Assembly (NCBI GenBank): GCA_910583605.1
Contig: CAJTXN010000007.1
Span: forward strand, 1-64,000
Reading direction: 5' to 3'
Length of the DNA: 64,000 bases
From: an uncultured Lachnospiraceae bacterium
GTDB lineage: Bacteria; Bacillota; Clostridia; Lachnospirales; Lachnospiraceae
Shown: in pieces, positions 1 through 7,772 of the stretch
How the letters are laid out: each line of letters starts with the position of its first letter
How positions within the stretch are numbered: position 1 is the first letter of the stretch
The notes under the pieces: model-generated
Databases searched by the model: none
What the model was told of the DNA's origin: nothing
The model's input: only the letters and a program-made list of their open reading frames with translations
Made by a program: the position numbers and the translations under genes

Positions 1-139
1 TTATTAAGGAAAAAGGCCTGATTTTATGCGGGCTGCGGCGTTTCGCAAACGCCTAGGTACAAAGTTTTGAAAGAGAGGTGATTAATATAGTTTGAAAAAT
101 AGCTTTTTATAAATTGTCCCAAACGGAGAAGCCTAAAAT

Positions 140-644
140 TTGGAAGATAACAAGGATAAGGATATTTTTCAAAAGAAAAATAAGAGGCTAATGGTGGAGA
201 TACTCTTCTTATTAGTATTACCTTTATTTTGCAACAGGGAGTCATCATTTGGACAATCGGAATTAGGAAATAGTCAATACAATAAATCTGCGATTAAGGC
301 GGAGTATTTAAAAATTTGGAGTTGGGCAAGCCCATATAATGGTGATGTTGATGCAACATTAATAGGTAAGATTGTTGATGCATATGGTGAAGTAGAATGT
401 AAGAAATGCAGTAGATTCAAATCGGTCATCAATTTTAGGTGCAATAGGTGATTTGGATGGTAAAAAAGCAGGACATGCGTTTAATGTAATAGGGTATTTA
501 ACATATAAACGAAAAAGTGATTCACGACAAAAAACACTTTTAAAAGTAGCAACAGAATGGGGATATGATAATGATATAGGATATATAGATTATGAAAATT
601 TAAATTTAAGAGAAACGTATGGATCCAAATTTGTTTTTAAATAA
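140..644 (+). pseudogene. Frameshifted exported protein of unknown function
   Basis: Two adjacent reading frames look like one broken gene. The first part (stop at 449-451) starts at TTG 140 or, more likely, ATG 191, and opens with a hydrophobic signal-peptide-like stretch (residues MVEILFLLVLPLF). The second frame carries the C-terminal half, with the segment GHAFNVIGYL and the ending YIDYENLNLRETYGSKFVFK. Reading back in the second frame, coding-like sequence continues to about 396, so the shift lies near 396-415. The His in GHAFNV followed by a beta-rich tail recalls papain/C39-like folds, but I cannot establish this. A sequencing error is possible. No function is assigned. Confidence 0.4.
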
Positions 645-715
645 TTTAGAAGGAGGAACAATTACTGAAGTTGTATTTTTGCTAATAGTCAATATCAGTT
701 TAATTGCATAATATT

Positions 716-1204
716 ATGATAAAAACAAAGCCTATAGTAACATTGGTCTTTATTGCTATTATTTTTTTAATCTTACTGATCGGTTATCCCCTGTTAAAAC
801 AGGATAAGAAACAGATGGATTTACAGTCCGGTGACGTTGGGTGTGTTCTGGTAAGGAAAAACAGTACCTCTGTAATAATTGAAGACAGGGCGGAGATAGA
901 AGAAATCATTGCGTTGGTAAATAAGATGGAGTATCAGCAGGAACATCCGTATACCCGTCTGTGGCAATCCGTTACCGGCAGAAACAGAAGCAGCAAAAAG
1001 ACATATTATATTGCTTTATTTAAAGACAAGGGCAGGCAGTATGTGTATGACGACGGCTGGAGAAAAATAAGTCTGGATAGAGAAGGGAAAGAGGCACGGG
1101 TGGATTCCGTTGATTACAATTTAACAGAAAACGGAGAAATGGAATATAAAGAATATCTTGACGGACTGGTAAAAAAATATTCGAATAAAACCGTTAGGGA
1201 ATAA
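716..1204 (+). CDS. Membrane-anchored hypothetical protein
   Basis: About 162 residues when started at ATG 716; an in-frame TTG at 704 would add four. One N-terminal transmembrane helix (about residues 7-27, ending IGYPLL) is followed by a charged, externally facing domain with the patterns KKTYYIALFKDKGRQYVYDDG and a C-terminal helical tail. The layout fits a small membrane-anchored protein whose extracellular domain is related to no family I recognise. A strong GGAGG at about 650 lies too far upstream to serve this start. A long perfect hairpin ends transcription downstream. The gene is probably monocistronic. Confidence 0.6.
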   Translation: MIKTKPIVTLVFIAIIFLILLIGYPLLKQDKKQMDLQSGDVGCVLVRKNSTSVIIEDRAEIEEIIALVNKMEYQQEHPYTRLWQSVTGRNRSSKKTYYIALFKDKGRQYVYDDGWRKISLDREGKEARVDSVDYNLTENGEMEYKEYLDGLVKKYSNKTVRE

Positions 1205-1229
1205 AATCCGTAATGAGTAATGGCATGTG

Positions 1230-1289
1230 AAAGAGAGCGGCAGACCGGTTATGAAGGAAATGGTTCATAACCGGTCTGCCGCTCTCTTT
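1230..1289. terminator. Bidirectional intrinsic terminator, 26-bp perfect stem
   Basis: The left arm 1230-1255 and the right arm 1264-1289 are perfectly complementary over 26 bp around an 8-nt loop. The arms end in AAA/TTT runs on both sides, so it can stop transcripts from the gene at 716-1204 and from the convergent dockerin-like gene. Confidence 0.9.
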
Positions 1290-1309
1290 TATTGATCTAT
1301 GTAATCTCT

Positions 1310-1624
1310 TTAGTAAAGGAAGGCGCTGCCCACAGGGAGATCATCGATTAATCCTTCTACTAATCTCAGAACTAATAAAGCATCCGCACTTGTAACTTCG
1401 CCATCTCCGTTGACATCAGCAGCAATTATCTGATATTTGTCAAATTCAACAGCTTTAACGGCATATTGTAAAATTAAATCAGCATCTTCCCGGTTAATGA
1501 TTCCGTCGTTGTTTACATCGCCATACAGCCGTCTTGTCAATGCGCTGGCTTCCACCGTTGCCAAACCGCACATCATGACCGTAATACATGCCATGGAAAT
1601 AATTTTTTTGAATGTTTTTTTCAT
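1310..1624 (-). CDS. Small exported dockerin-like protein
   Basis: 104 residues. The start is ATG at 1622-1624 because a GGGAGG site lies nine bases before it; a longer frame upstream has no such site. A typical signal peptide (MKKTFKKIISMACITVMM, then AEASA-like cleavage region) precedes a type I dockerin module. Its two Ca-binding loops are visible: GDVNNDGIINREDADLIL and ADVNGDGEVTSADALLVL, each with the D-x-N-x-D-G pattern and a following helix. Dockerins usually attach an enzyme to a cohesin-bearing scaffoldin, but no enzyme domain is present here. It may be a free dockerin or a calcium-binding surface peptide. No cohesin gene lies in the window. Confidence 0.8.
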   Translation of the reverse strand: MKKTFKKIISMACITVMMCGLATVEASALTRRLYGDVNNDGIINREDADLILQYAVKAVEFDKYQIIAADVNGDGEVTSADALLVLRLVEGLIDDLPVGSAFLY

Positions 1625-1812
1625 ACATTCATACCTCCCTGATAATAGTTTAAATAGTAAAACATATATATTGTAGCACAATTATTTAATTAAAAAAGTA
1701 CATTTCTAAATATTTAAAGTAATACTGCCAGAATGAATTTAATTAAAAAATTTTTATGGGATATGGTAAAATGTATTAATAAACAACTCATACAAAACGG
1801 AGGAAGGGCAAA

Positions 1813-2295
1813 ATGGAAACGAAAGTTTTAGAAATGCAGTGTAAGGGAAAATGTCCGCACTGTGGTACGAATCTGGGTGAGTATATAGAAAGTTCCGATT
1901 ATGGAAGTCCGGTACGAACCTGCCGGAAATGCGGAGGGCAGTATCTGGACAGGCGATACCACGAAATTGAGATTGAGGGATATGGTGCGAATGCGTTGTC
2001 CGTAAAAAGAGACGGTAAGATAATGTTATTGGGACTTGCTTTTTTTGCCGCAGCTTTTCTGCTGAATCTCTGGACAACGAAGTCAGGATATTATAGTCTC
2101 AGAGGGAGATTTATAATTCTGATAGCAGGTCTGATTATATTATTTGCACTTGCAGATGCAATTATGATTAAGACAGGTATAAAGGAAAAACGACTGGAGA
2201 AAAAACGACTGGAATCAGCAGCAAGACTTCAAAACCCGGAATATGCAAAAACTCTTGCAGAGTTTGGTTATCAGGTTCCGGATAAATATCTGTAA
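1813..2295 (+). CDS. Zinc-ribbon membrane protein of unknown function
   Basis: 160 residues, ATG behind ACGGAGGAAGG. The N-terminus carries a zinc ribbon with two Cys pairs (CPHCG at about residues 14-18 and CRKCGG at about 37-42). Two transmembrane helices follow (about residues 74-91 and 100-120), then a basic C-terminal tail with a KRLEKKRLE helix. The architecture suggests a small zinc-binding membrane protein with both ends in the cytoplasm. I do not recognise a characterised family. The gene stands alone between the dockerin-like gene and the ClbS-like gene. Confidence 0.65.
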   Translation: METKVLEMQCKGKCPHCGTNLGEYIESSDYGSPVRTCRKCGGQYLDRRYHEIEIEGYGANALSVKRDGKIMLLGLAFFAAAFLLNLWTTKSGYYSLRGRFIILIAGLIILFALADAIMIKTGIKEKRLEKKRLESAARLQNPEYAKTLAEFGYQVPDKYL

Positions 2296-2391
2296 AGATT
2301 TCTGCTAAAAAATAAAACATGACATGGGGTGTCAGTATTTGTCTGCTATAATTTCGGAGTAAAATCTTAAAAGCGGAAAAGGAGAATGAAC

Positions 2392-2928
2392 ATGGGAAGA
2401 CCAACGTCAAAATCAGATTTGCTAAGTACGGCAGCAGATAATTATGAACAACTGAAAGCATTCATTTCATCCCTCAGCGAAAAAGAATTACTCATACTCT
2501 TTTCCTTTGATGAGAAAAAGAAAGAGGCACACTGGAAAAGAGATAAAAATCCCAGGGATTTACTGATACATCTTTACGAATGGCATCAGCTTTTACTGGA
2601 CTGGGTGTCATCCAATCAAAGAGGAGAGGATAAGCCGTTTATCCCCGAACCATATAATTGGAGAACCTATGGCGAAATGAATGTATGTTTTTGGAAAAAA
2701 CATCAGAACACAACACTGGAAGAAGCAAAAGAGATGCTGGAAAAATCTCATCAGGAGGTAATGAATCTGGCGGAAAGTTTTACAAATGAAGAATTGTTTT
2801 CAAAAGGAGTTTTCCAATGGACCGGTAGCAATGCACTGGGTTCTTACTTTGTATCTGCTACGGCAAGCCATTACGACTGGGCCATAAAGAAACTCAAGGC
2901 TCACAGAAGAAACTGTAAAAGACTGTAA
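2392..2928 (+). CDS. ClbS/DfsB family protein (DUF1706)
   Basis: 178 residues. ATG 2392 is preferred to the in-frame ATG 2386 because GGAG at 2381-2384 is then seven bases away. The sequence follows the DUF1706 pattern throughout: MGRPTSKSDLL at the start, KRDKNPRDLLIHLYEWH, EPYNWRTYGEMN, FWKKHQNTTLEEAKEML, and the C-terminal block LGSYFVSATASHYDWAIKKL. Family members are four-helix-bundle cytoplasmic proteins. The named member ClbS protects colibactin producers by opening the toxin's cyclopropane warhead. No colibactin genes are in the window, so the role here is unknown; it could protect against genotoxins of neighbours. Confidence 0.85.
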   Translation: MGRPTSKSDLLSTAADNYEQLKAFISSLSEKELLILFSFDEKKKEAHWKRDKNPRDLLIHLYEWHQLLLDWVSSNQRGEDKPFIPEPYNWRTYGEMNVCFWKKHQNTTLEEAKEMLEKSHQEVMNLAESFTNEELFSKGVFQWTGSNALGSYFVSATASHYDWAIKKLKAHRRNCKRL

Positions 2929-3058
2929 GCAGACTGTTTTGCTGGAGATTGCAGTTTCATGGAGAAGTCAATAGAAGAACCTGACACTTCTCCGCATTCA
3001 GAATCATGCAGAACCGGCGGATGTTTCGTATACTGTAAGCACAGGAAAGGAGGAACCT

Positions 3059-3931
3059 ATGGATTGGATTACAGGCATTCAAAAAGCCATTGATTATGTG
3101 GAAGAACATCTGACGGAACCCATAGAGTATGAGGAAGCAGCAAAGAGAGCCTGTTCATCAAGCTTTCATTTTCAGCGGGTCTTCAGCATCATATGCGGGT
3201 TTACTCTGGGCGATTATATCCGATTCCGCAGACTTTCCCTTGCCGGCAGAGAGCTTGCGGAGAAGAACAGAAAAGTGATCGATGTGGCTTTAAAATACGG
3301 ATATGATACCCCGGAGAGTTTTACACGTGCATTTACCAGGTTTCACGGCGCTTCTCCCACTCAGATCAAAAACGGCGCTGCGGTAAAATCCTTTTCCCGC
3401 CTTTCCGTAAAACTTTCATTACAGGGAGGAACCACTATGGATTACAGGATTGAAAAAAAGGAAGCCTTTGAACTTATTGTTAAAAAGAAACGTTTTCCGA
3501 AAAACACGGAATTTACCACTGCCGAAATTTCGGGTTTCTGGGCGGAGTGCGGGAAAGACGGAACGATTGATCATATTGTTCAGTATGCTGATGAGAAACT
3601 TTTTGGGAAAAATATCCTTGGAATCAGCTTTGAATATGATGGTGATGACAATGAATTTCCGTACGGCATCGGTGCCGCATATAACGGCAAAAAAATTGAG
3701 GAGAGGGATCTAACGGTTGTATTGATTCCGGAGCATACTTATATAGTGTTTCAGTGTGTGGGAAAAATGCCGGAGGCTTTTCAGAAGGTATGCAATTATA
3801 TCTGCACGGAGTTTTTTCCGACCAGCGATTATCAGCCAATCGGTCTTGAATTTGAATCCTATCCGTCGCCGGATGTTCAGAATCCGGATTATACCTGCGA
3901 GATTTGGGTTGCGGTTGAGAAAAAGAAATAA
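3059..3931 (+). CDS. AraC-family regulator with GyrI-like effector domain
   Basis: 290 residues, ATG preceded by AAAGGAGGAACCT. Residues about 8-105 form the double helix-turn-helix of the AraC/XylS family, with the signature region VIDVALKYGYDTPESFTRAF and the closing HGASPTQIK. Residues about 125-290 form a GyrI-like/SOUL-type ligand-binding domain, ending in CEIWVAVEKKK. Such proteins (Rob, SoxS-like fusions, BmrR-type effector domains) bind small hydrophobic molecules and activate stress or efflux genes. No efflux gene is adjacent, so the target is not evident. A wobble-containing hairpin follows the stop codon. Confidence 0.88.
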   Translation: MDWITGIQKAIDYVEEHLTEPIEYEEAAKRACSSSFHFQRVFSIICGFTLGDYIRFRRLSLAGRELAEKNRKVIDVALKYGYDTPESFTRAFTRFHGASPTQIKNGAAVKSFSRLSVKLSLQGGTTMDYRIEKKEAFELIVKKKRFPKNTEFTTAEISGFWAECGKDGTIDHIVQYADEKLFGKNILGISFEYDGDDNEFPYGIGAAYNGKKIEERDLTVVLIPEHTYIVFQCVGKMPEAFQKVCNYICTEFFPTSDYQPIGLEFESYPSPDVQNPDYTCEIWVAVEKKK

Positions 3932-3945
3932 TTATTTGGTAAAGA

Positions 3946-3977
3946 AAAAGATCTGGGATGTTGATTCCGGATCTTTT
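3946..3977 (+). terminator. Intrinsic terminator after AraC gene
   Basis: Arms 3946-3958 and 3965-3977 pair over 13 bp, including G-T wobbles, around a 6-nt loop. The right arm ends in TTTT. Confidence 0.7.
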
Positions 3978-3988
3978 GGCGCTGTTTT

Positions 3989-4288
3989 GTGAAGTTTTAT
4001 GTCTGGTACAGGAACAATTTTTTATATGATTCAGACAGTACGGACTATATAATTCTGATGAATAAGTTGTCGGAAGAACAGGTTAAAAAAATAGAAAGTT
4101 CTAATGAAATGTGCCAGAGGCTTTTTCTTCAGCCGGCGTGTCTGAAACCGGAAGTTCCGCCGGATATTATATTTTCGGTCATATATTCTTTGATCATGAA
4201 TATTAAAAATAAAGATATTCTTCCCTTTGCACATATGGAAACATTTGATTTCATGGTGGATCATCTGATTGACAGTTTATATAAATAA
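3989..4288 (+). pseudogene. Probable C-terminal remnant of a TetR-like regulator
   Basis: An open frame of about 99 codons from GTG 3989. It is helical, with the ending FDFMVDHLIDSLYK that resembles the last helix of TetR-family effector domains. There is no N-terminal helix-turn-helix and no convincing ribosome binding site, and the frame begins directly behind a terminator. It is best read as a 5'-truncated gene, but a small free-standing protein cannot be excluded. A further short decayed stretch (4300-4435, starting MKKINSSKVLL) follows before the next terminator. Confidence 0.4.
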
Positions 4289-4419
4289 CGGAAAGAAAGC
4301 ATGAAAAAGATTAACAGCAGTAAGGTTTTATTAAGGATGTACCGTCTGCATTGGACCTGGTGATGAATATAAAGTATGAAACCAGCTGTACGAATATTGC
4401 GATAAATAAAGAAACGGTG

Positions 4420-4451
4420 TTGGGGCACCCTCTGTAAGGAAGGTGCCCCAA
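4420..4451 (+). terminator. Intrinsic-type hairpin
   Basis: Ten-bp perfect stem, arms 4420-4429 and 4442-4451, rich in G-C, followed by a weak T-rich tail. It marks the left border of the mobile island. The preceding 4289-4419 holds only short decayed coding fragments. Confidence 0.7.
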
Positions 4452-4503
4452 GGCTTTGTATCTCAAATTAAATAGTGTTGTGTTTAAACGGTGTAGCGGG
4501 TTG

Positions 4504-4963
4504 CTATGCCGTTTTTATTACTCTTGCAGCTCTGTTTTGCATATGCTCCTGAAAATATTCTTCCATTTCTTCGGGAGAAGGCTCTCGGATAATGCCCACA
4601 CCGTTATAGTGGATTTCTACGCTTTGGTAACGCTTGCCGTCCTTGTATTCGGGTTTGCCGACGACAATCTTCCGTATAAATTCGTGTACGATTTCGGGTG
4701 TTAATTCCGTAAGCTGCGTTACTTTCTTTGCCTTGTCGATAAAACGCTGTAAGCCTTCGGTTGCAACTTGAGCATTTTCAAGCTCGCTTTCCAAATTGGG
4801 GACGGTTGCTTTTAACTTTTCCTGCTCGTTTTCCGGAGACATTGACATTGTAGCAAAACGGTCATCATTTATTTTTCCCATTGCATTATCCTCATAAAGC
4901 TTTTGAATAATACTGTCAATCTCTCGAATACGCCGATTGGCTTTGTTGATGTGGTATAAAAAA
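4504..4963 (-). pseudogene. C-terminal fragment of a large serine recombinase
   Basis: About 150 codons of the C-terminal part of a TnpX/Tn5397-type large serine recombinase (zinc-ribbon/coiled-coil and DUF4368 region). The residues IREIDSIIQKLYEDNAMGKI and ELTPEIVHEFIRKIVV, and the ending EEMEEYFQEHM, are typical of this region. The catalytic N-terminal domain and its nucleophilic Ser are absent. The gene is cut at its 5' side by the IS3-family element whose left end begins at 4964. It probably was the integrase of the mobile island whose other remains (tnpV, AbiEii) lie to the right. Confidence 0.85.
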
Positions 4964-4988
4964 AGTTGACACCCCATTCTCAAGGATT
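4964..4988 (+). repeat. Left inverted repeat of IS3-family element
   Basis: Matches the reverse complement of 6121-6145 at about 20 of 25 positions, identical over the outer nine and inner nine bases. Confidence 0.85.
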
Positions 4989-5023
4989 GGGTATATAATC
5001 AAGAGAATAAGGAGTGAACAAAA

Positions 5024-5362
5024 ATGGCAGAAAACAGGCAATATGACCACGAATATAAAGTACAGGCAGTCAAGCTCGCAAAAGAAATCGGACAAGCGAA
5101 AGCTGCCGAAGAGCTGGGCATTCCCAAGAACACCATGTATGGCTGGGTAAGAGCCAGCCGACTTGGCAATCTTGACCTGGGAACAGGCTCACAGACTCCG
5201 CAAAGCGCCATGACACTTAATGAGGAACTCATCCGGCTCCGCCAGCAGGTTAAGGAACAGGAAAAAGAGATCCGCCGTTTGAAGAAAGAAAACGACTTTC
5301 TGGAGGAAGCCAGCGCTTTTTTCGCCGCGAGCCGTCTGAAGTCAGCAAAAACGAAAGAATGA
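5024..5362 (+). CDS. IS3-family transposase OrfA
   Basis: 112 residues, ATG behind AAGGAGTGAAC. An N-terminal helix-turn-helix (about residues 8-50, with YKVQAVKLAKEIG and ELGIPKNTMYGWV) is the HTH_8/transposase_8 fold that binds the terminal repeats. A leucine-zipper-like coiled coil follows (about residues 70-100, LRQQVKEQEKEIRRLKKEND). The stop codon overlaps the start of orfB in an ATGA arrangement, where IS3 elements make an OrfAB fusion by a -1 frameshift. OrfA appears intact, so it could still act as a repressor even though OrfB is broken. Confidence 0.9.
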   Translation: MAENRQYDHEYKVQAVKLAKEIGQAKAAEELGIPKNTMYGWVRASRLGNLDLGTGSQTPQSAMTLNEELIRLRQQVKEQEKEIRRLKKENDFLEEASAFFAASRLKSAKTKE

Positions 5363-6113
5363 AGTTTATTGCCTTAAAAACGAAAGACGGCGAATTAAAG
5401 GGGAATACCGCCTTTTACTGCAGAATCCTGCATGTCAGCAGGCAGGGTTTTTATAAGTATCTGGCGAATAAAGACCGTCCATGGAAGAGATCGGGATCAG
5501 CCATCCTCCCAGGCGAAAGCCAAATGGGATTACGAAAGCAGACCGGGAAGCCAGAAAATCAGATGACCTCTTAAAACGGGATTTCAAGGCAGAGGAACCA
5601 CTGACCAAATGCGTGACGGACATAACGGAGATCAAAGCCAGGGATGGAAAGCTGTATGTTTCCAGTGTTTTTGACTGTTTTGATTCCAGTGTGGTCGGAC
5701 TGGCTATGGATACGAACATGAAAGCCCCGTTATGTGTACAGACACTGGAAAATGCTGTCAAAGCCCATCCAGACATCCGGGGAGCGGTCATCCACAGTGA
5801 CAGAGGGAGCCAGTATACCAGCCAGATATACCGGGATGCGGTCTGCCAATATGGTATAAGACAAAGCATGAACAGCGCAGGAGGAAGATGCCATGACAAT
5901 GCCCGCTGTGAGAGCATGTGGGCCAGAATGAAATCAGAGCTGCTGTATGGCCGTTATGACACAGAGAAGATGACCATAGATGAACTCAAGACAGTCATCT
6001 GGAGATATTTCCTCAGCTATTGGAATAATCGGAGGATCTGCTCTGCCAATAGAGGACTGCCGCCGATGGTCAAACGACAGCAATACTATAATTCTCTGAA
6101 AGAAACTGCATAG
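5359..6113 (+). pseudogene. IS3-family transposase OrfB, internal deletion and frameshift
   Basis: The first part (5359 to about 5480) reads MKFIALKTKDGELKGN to NKDRPW, the normal OrfB N-terminus. From 5481 another frame resumes at MEEIGISHPPRRK, normally about 50 residues later, and continues to 6113. A deletion of roughly 150 bp has removed most of the HTH_21 region and shifted the frame. The integrase core is intact: DDE residues lie in VTDITEIK, IHSDRGSQYTS and CESMWARMKSE. A functional OrfB cannot be made from this copy. Confidence 0.88.
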
Positions 6114-6120
6114 GATACAA

Positions 6121-6145
6121 AATCCTTGAGGAAAATGTGTCAACT
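6121..6145 (-). repeat. Right inverted repeat of IS3-family element
   Basis: Reverse complement pairs with 4964-4988. The sequence ends in GTGTCAACT, mirroring the left end. Confidence 0.85.
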
Positions 6146-6380
6146 AATCTTGACAAAATCATTCTCTGAACAGAATGACATTGTCTGCAAGCGCTTTTAT
6201 TTTAGGAGCCGGATCAGAAAGGCGTTTCTTCCAATAATAGAAGCTGCTCCTTTGGATGCCCATAGATTCGCATAACACACGGACTGGGAATTCACCGGAT
6301 AGTTCCAGTATTATTTCATATTCCAGTTGTCGAAGATTGTAATTGTCCTGTTTGCACCATTCCCTTTCACTTCGTATCCT
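6146..6380 (-). pseudogene. N-terminal fragment of a second IS3-family OrfB
   Basis: On the minus strand the frame reads REWCKQDNYNLRQLEYEI, then VLCESMGIQRSSFYYWKKRL, the typical OrfB start with the HTH_21 leader. It ends at about NVILFRE, where the first IS3-family element begins. It lies directly downstream of a matching orfA in the -1 frame, as expected for an IS3 member. The catalytic core is missing. Confidence 0.75.
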
Positions 6381-6666
6381 TTTTTAACCGTGCCTCACGG
6401 ATCCGCGATTTCACCAGTTCCTCTTTTGTCATGGATTCATATTCAGACAGGTCTGGTTCGGAGGAATGTGCGCTTATTTTTACTGTATTTTCATCTTTTT
6501 GAATTCTGTTTTTAGGCGGCAGGCCGTTCACATCCCGGTACAGTCTCATGTAATCCCTGGCTGTGCCTTCGCTGATCCTGTATTTTATGGCTGCATCGCT
6601 TTTATTTATTTCATTGTTGTAAATTTGTTTGCCGATGTCCAGCCGTTCTTCCCTAGTGTAACCCAT
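6367..6666 (-). CDS. IS3-family transposase OrfA of the second element
   Basis: 99 residues, ATG behind AACAGGAGGTTTACCA. The N-terminus (residues 1-45: MGYTREERLDIGKQIYNNEI, then SEGTARDYMRLYRD) is a helix-turn-helix of the OrfA type. The C-terminal tail (EYESMTKEELVKSRIREARL) matches the region that normally precedes the OrfA/OrfB frameshift. The partner orfB is truncated downstream at 6146. The reading frame itself is intact, but the element cannot transpose. Confidence 0.8.
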   Translation of the reverse strand: MGYTREERLDIGKQIYNNEINKSDAAIKYRISEGTARDYMRLYRDVNGLPPKNRIQKDENTVKISAHSSEPDLSEYESMTKEELVKSRIREARLKKDTK

Positions 6667-6720
6667 TGGTAAACCTCCTGTTCATTTAGTGGGGAATTAT
6701 GTCCATGTACAATATAGACA

Positions 6721-7315
6721 GTGTTTCATCTTATCATGTACCCTGTCCAATTTCTACCCCCTCCGTGTCCAGTTTTAGTATACCACTTCACTCCCCAATG
6801 CTCAATGTCCTTTGAAAAGGGCAGCCACATAGGCTTGCCTAAACTTTACGCCGCTTTACCCGAATGTTGTTCCTGCCTCCTGCTTTTTCAGCGGCGTTTG
6901 CTCGCTCGTTTCCGTGAAGAAAGTCTTGGTGGAGTATTCCATTCAGACGGTCATTCAGTTGTAAATCGGCAAAACAAAAAGCCGATACACAGAAACAGCA
7001 AAACAGCAAAAGTCTTACTCTTGCTATCGTTTTGATGAAACTATGTATCGGCTTTGAAATTCAAATCCGTGTTGTCTGCTCTTTAACCAACCCGCAGGCA
7101 GACAATACATAAACGGTTGTTACGGCAATGTTCGGCTTGCCGTTAGCTCTTCCTAAATCAGTTTCATTTGTATTCAGTTGTAGTTCCTCGACTACGAGGG
7201 TCTATACTATACATTACAGAGCGATTGCTCGTCAAGATATTAAAAGTATATTTTTAAAAATACTGGGAATAATAATATTTTTAATTTGCTTTTTCAAAAA
7301 ACTGTGTGTTAAAAA
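6721..7315. other. Non-coding stretch of the mobile island
   Basis: No gene is supported here. Sequence resembling the outer end of the second IS3 element lies at 6670-6790. A 12-bp perfect inverted repeat (6978-6989 with 7044-7055) encloses 54 bp and may form a long hairpin. A short palindrome CCTCGACTACGAGG lies near 7186-7199. The right part (7240-7315) is extremely AT-rich and runs into the truncated AbiEii frame. Confidence 0.5.
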
Positions 7316-7771
7316 TTGTTGATAGTTACACAACTTGATGATTTTACTTCTCCAACAGTAAATACATATTCTCTCGAAACGACCATTGCCGAGAAACTTG
7401 ATACCATTCTCAGCCTAATGGAATTTTCAAGCCGAATGAAAGATTATTACGATATTTATTACCTTGCAAATAAGTGTGATTTTGATGGCAATATCTTGAC
7501 CGAAGCGCTAAAAAAGACTTTTGAAAATCGTGGACACAAATTTACAGTCGAACAGTTTGAGCAAGTGATGAGCTTTGCAAATGATTCTTCTATGCAGAAA
7601 AAATGGAAAGCCTTTGTCCGTAAAATCGACACGAACACGGATGATTACAGTACAGTACTGAAAACAATAAAAGTCTTCCTAACAGAACCGTTTACAGCAA
7701 CAGTAAGCAATCACAACTGTACTGAAAAATGGTCAGCCTCTAAAAATATATGGGAGCAAGGAGGGATATAG
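7316..7771 (+). pseudogene. AbiEii/AbiGii-type toxin, C-terminal half only
   Basis: About 150 codons match the C-terminal half of the AbiEii/AbiGii nucleotidyltransferase toxin family (DUF1814). Landmarks are TYSLETTIAEKLDTILSLME and the following MKDYYDIYYLANK, the conserved part after the catalytic region. The N-terminal nucleotidyltransferase motif (GSxxxDhD) is absent, and a stop codon lies just upstream at 7310-7312. No AbiEi antitoxin is present. The gene ends one base before the next start codon, so the intact ancestor was probably the head of an operon with the two genes that follow. Confidence 0.8.
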
Positions 7772-7772
7772 T

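Larger units (their letters stand above)
4964..6145 (+). mobile_element. IS3-family insertion sequence, internally deleted
   Basis: Bounded by 25-bp imperfect inverted repeats at 4964-4988 and 6121-6145 that share nine identical bases at each end (AGTTGACAC and TCAAGGATT). It contains overlapping orfA and orfB. The length of 1182 bp is shorter than the usual 1.3-1.4 kb because of a deletion in orfB near 5478. The left end interrupts a serine recombinase and the right end abuts another IS3-family fragment. No clear target duplication is visible. The element is therefore probably immobile and part of a nested or rearranged junction. Confidence 0.85.

Noticed and set aside
4456..4704. Plus-strand open frame over the recombinase fragment
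   Set aside because: It is the complement of the recombinase C-terminus, which has a clear family match on the minus strand.
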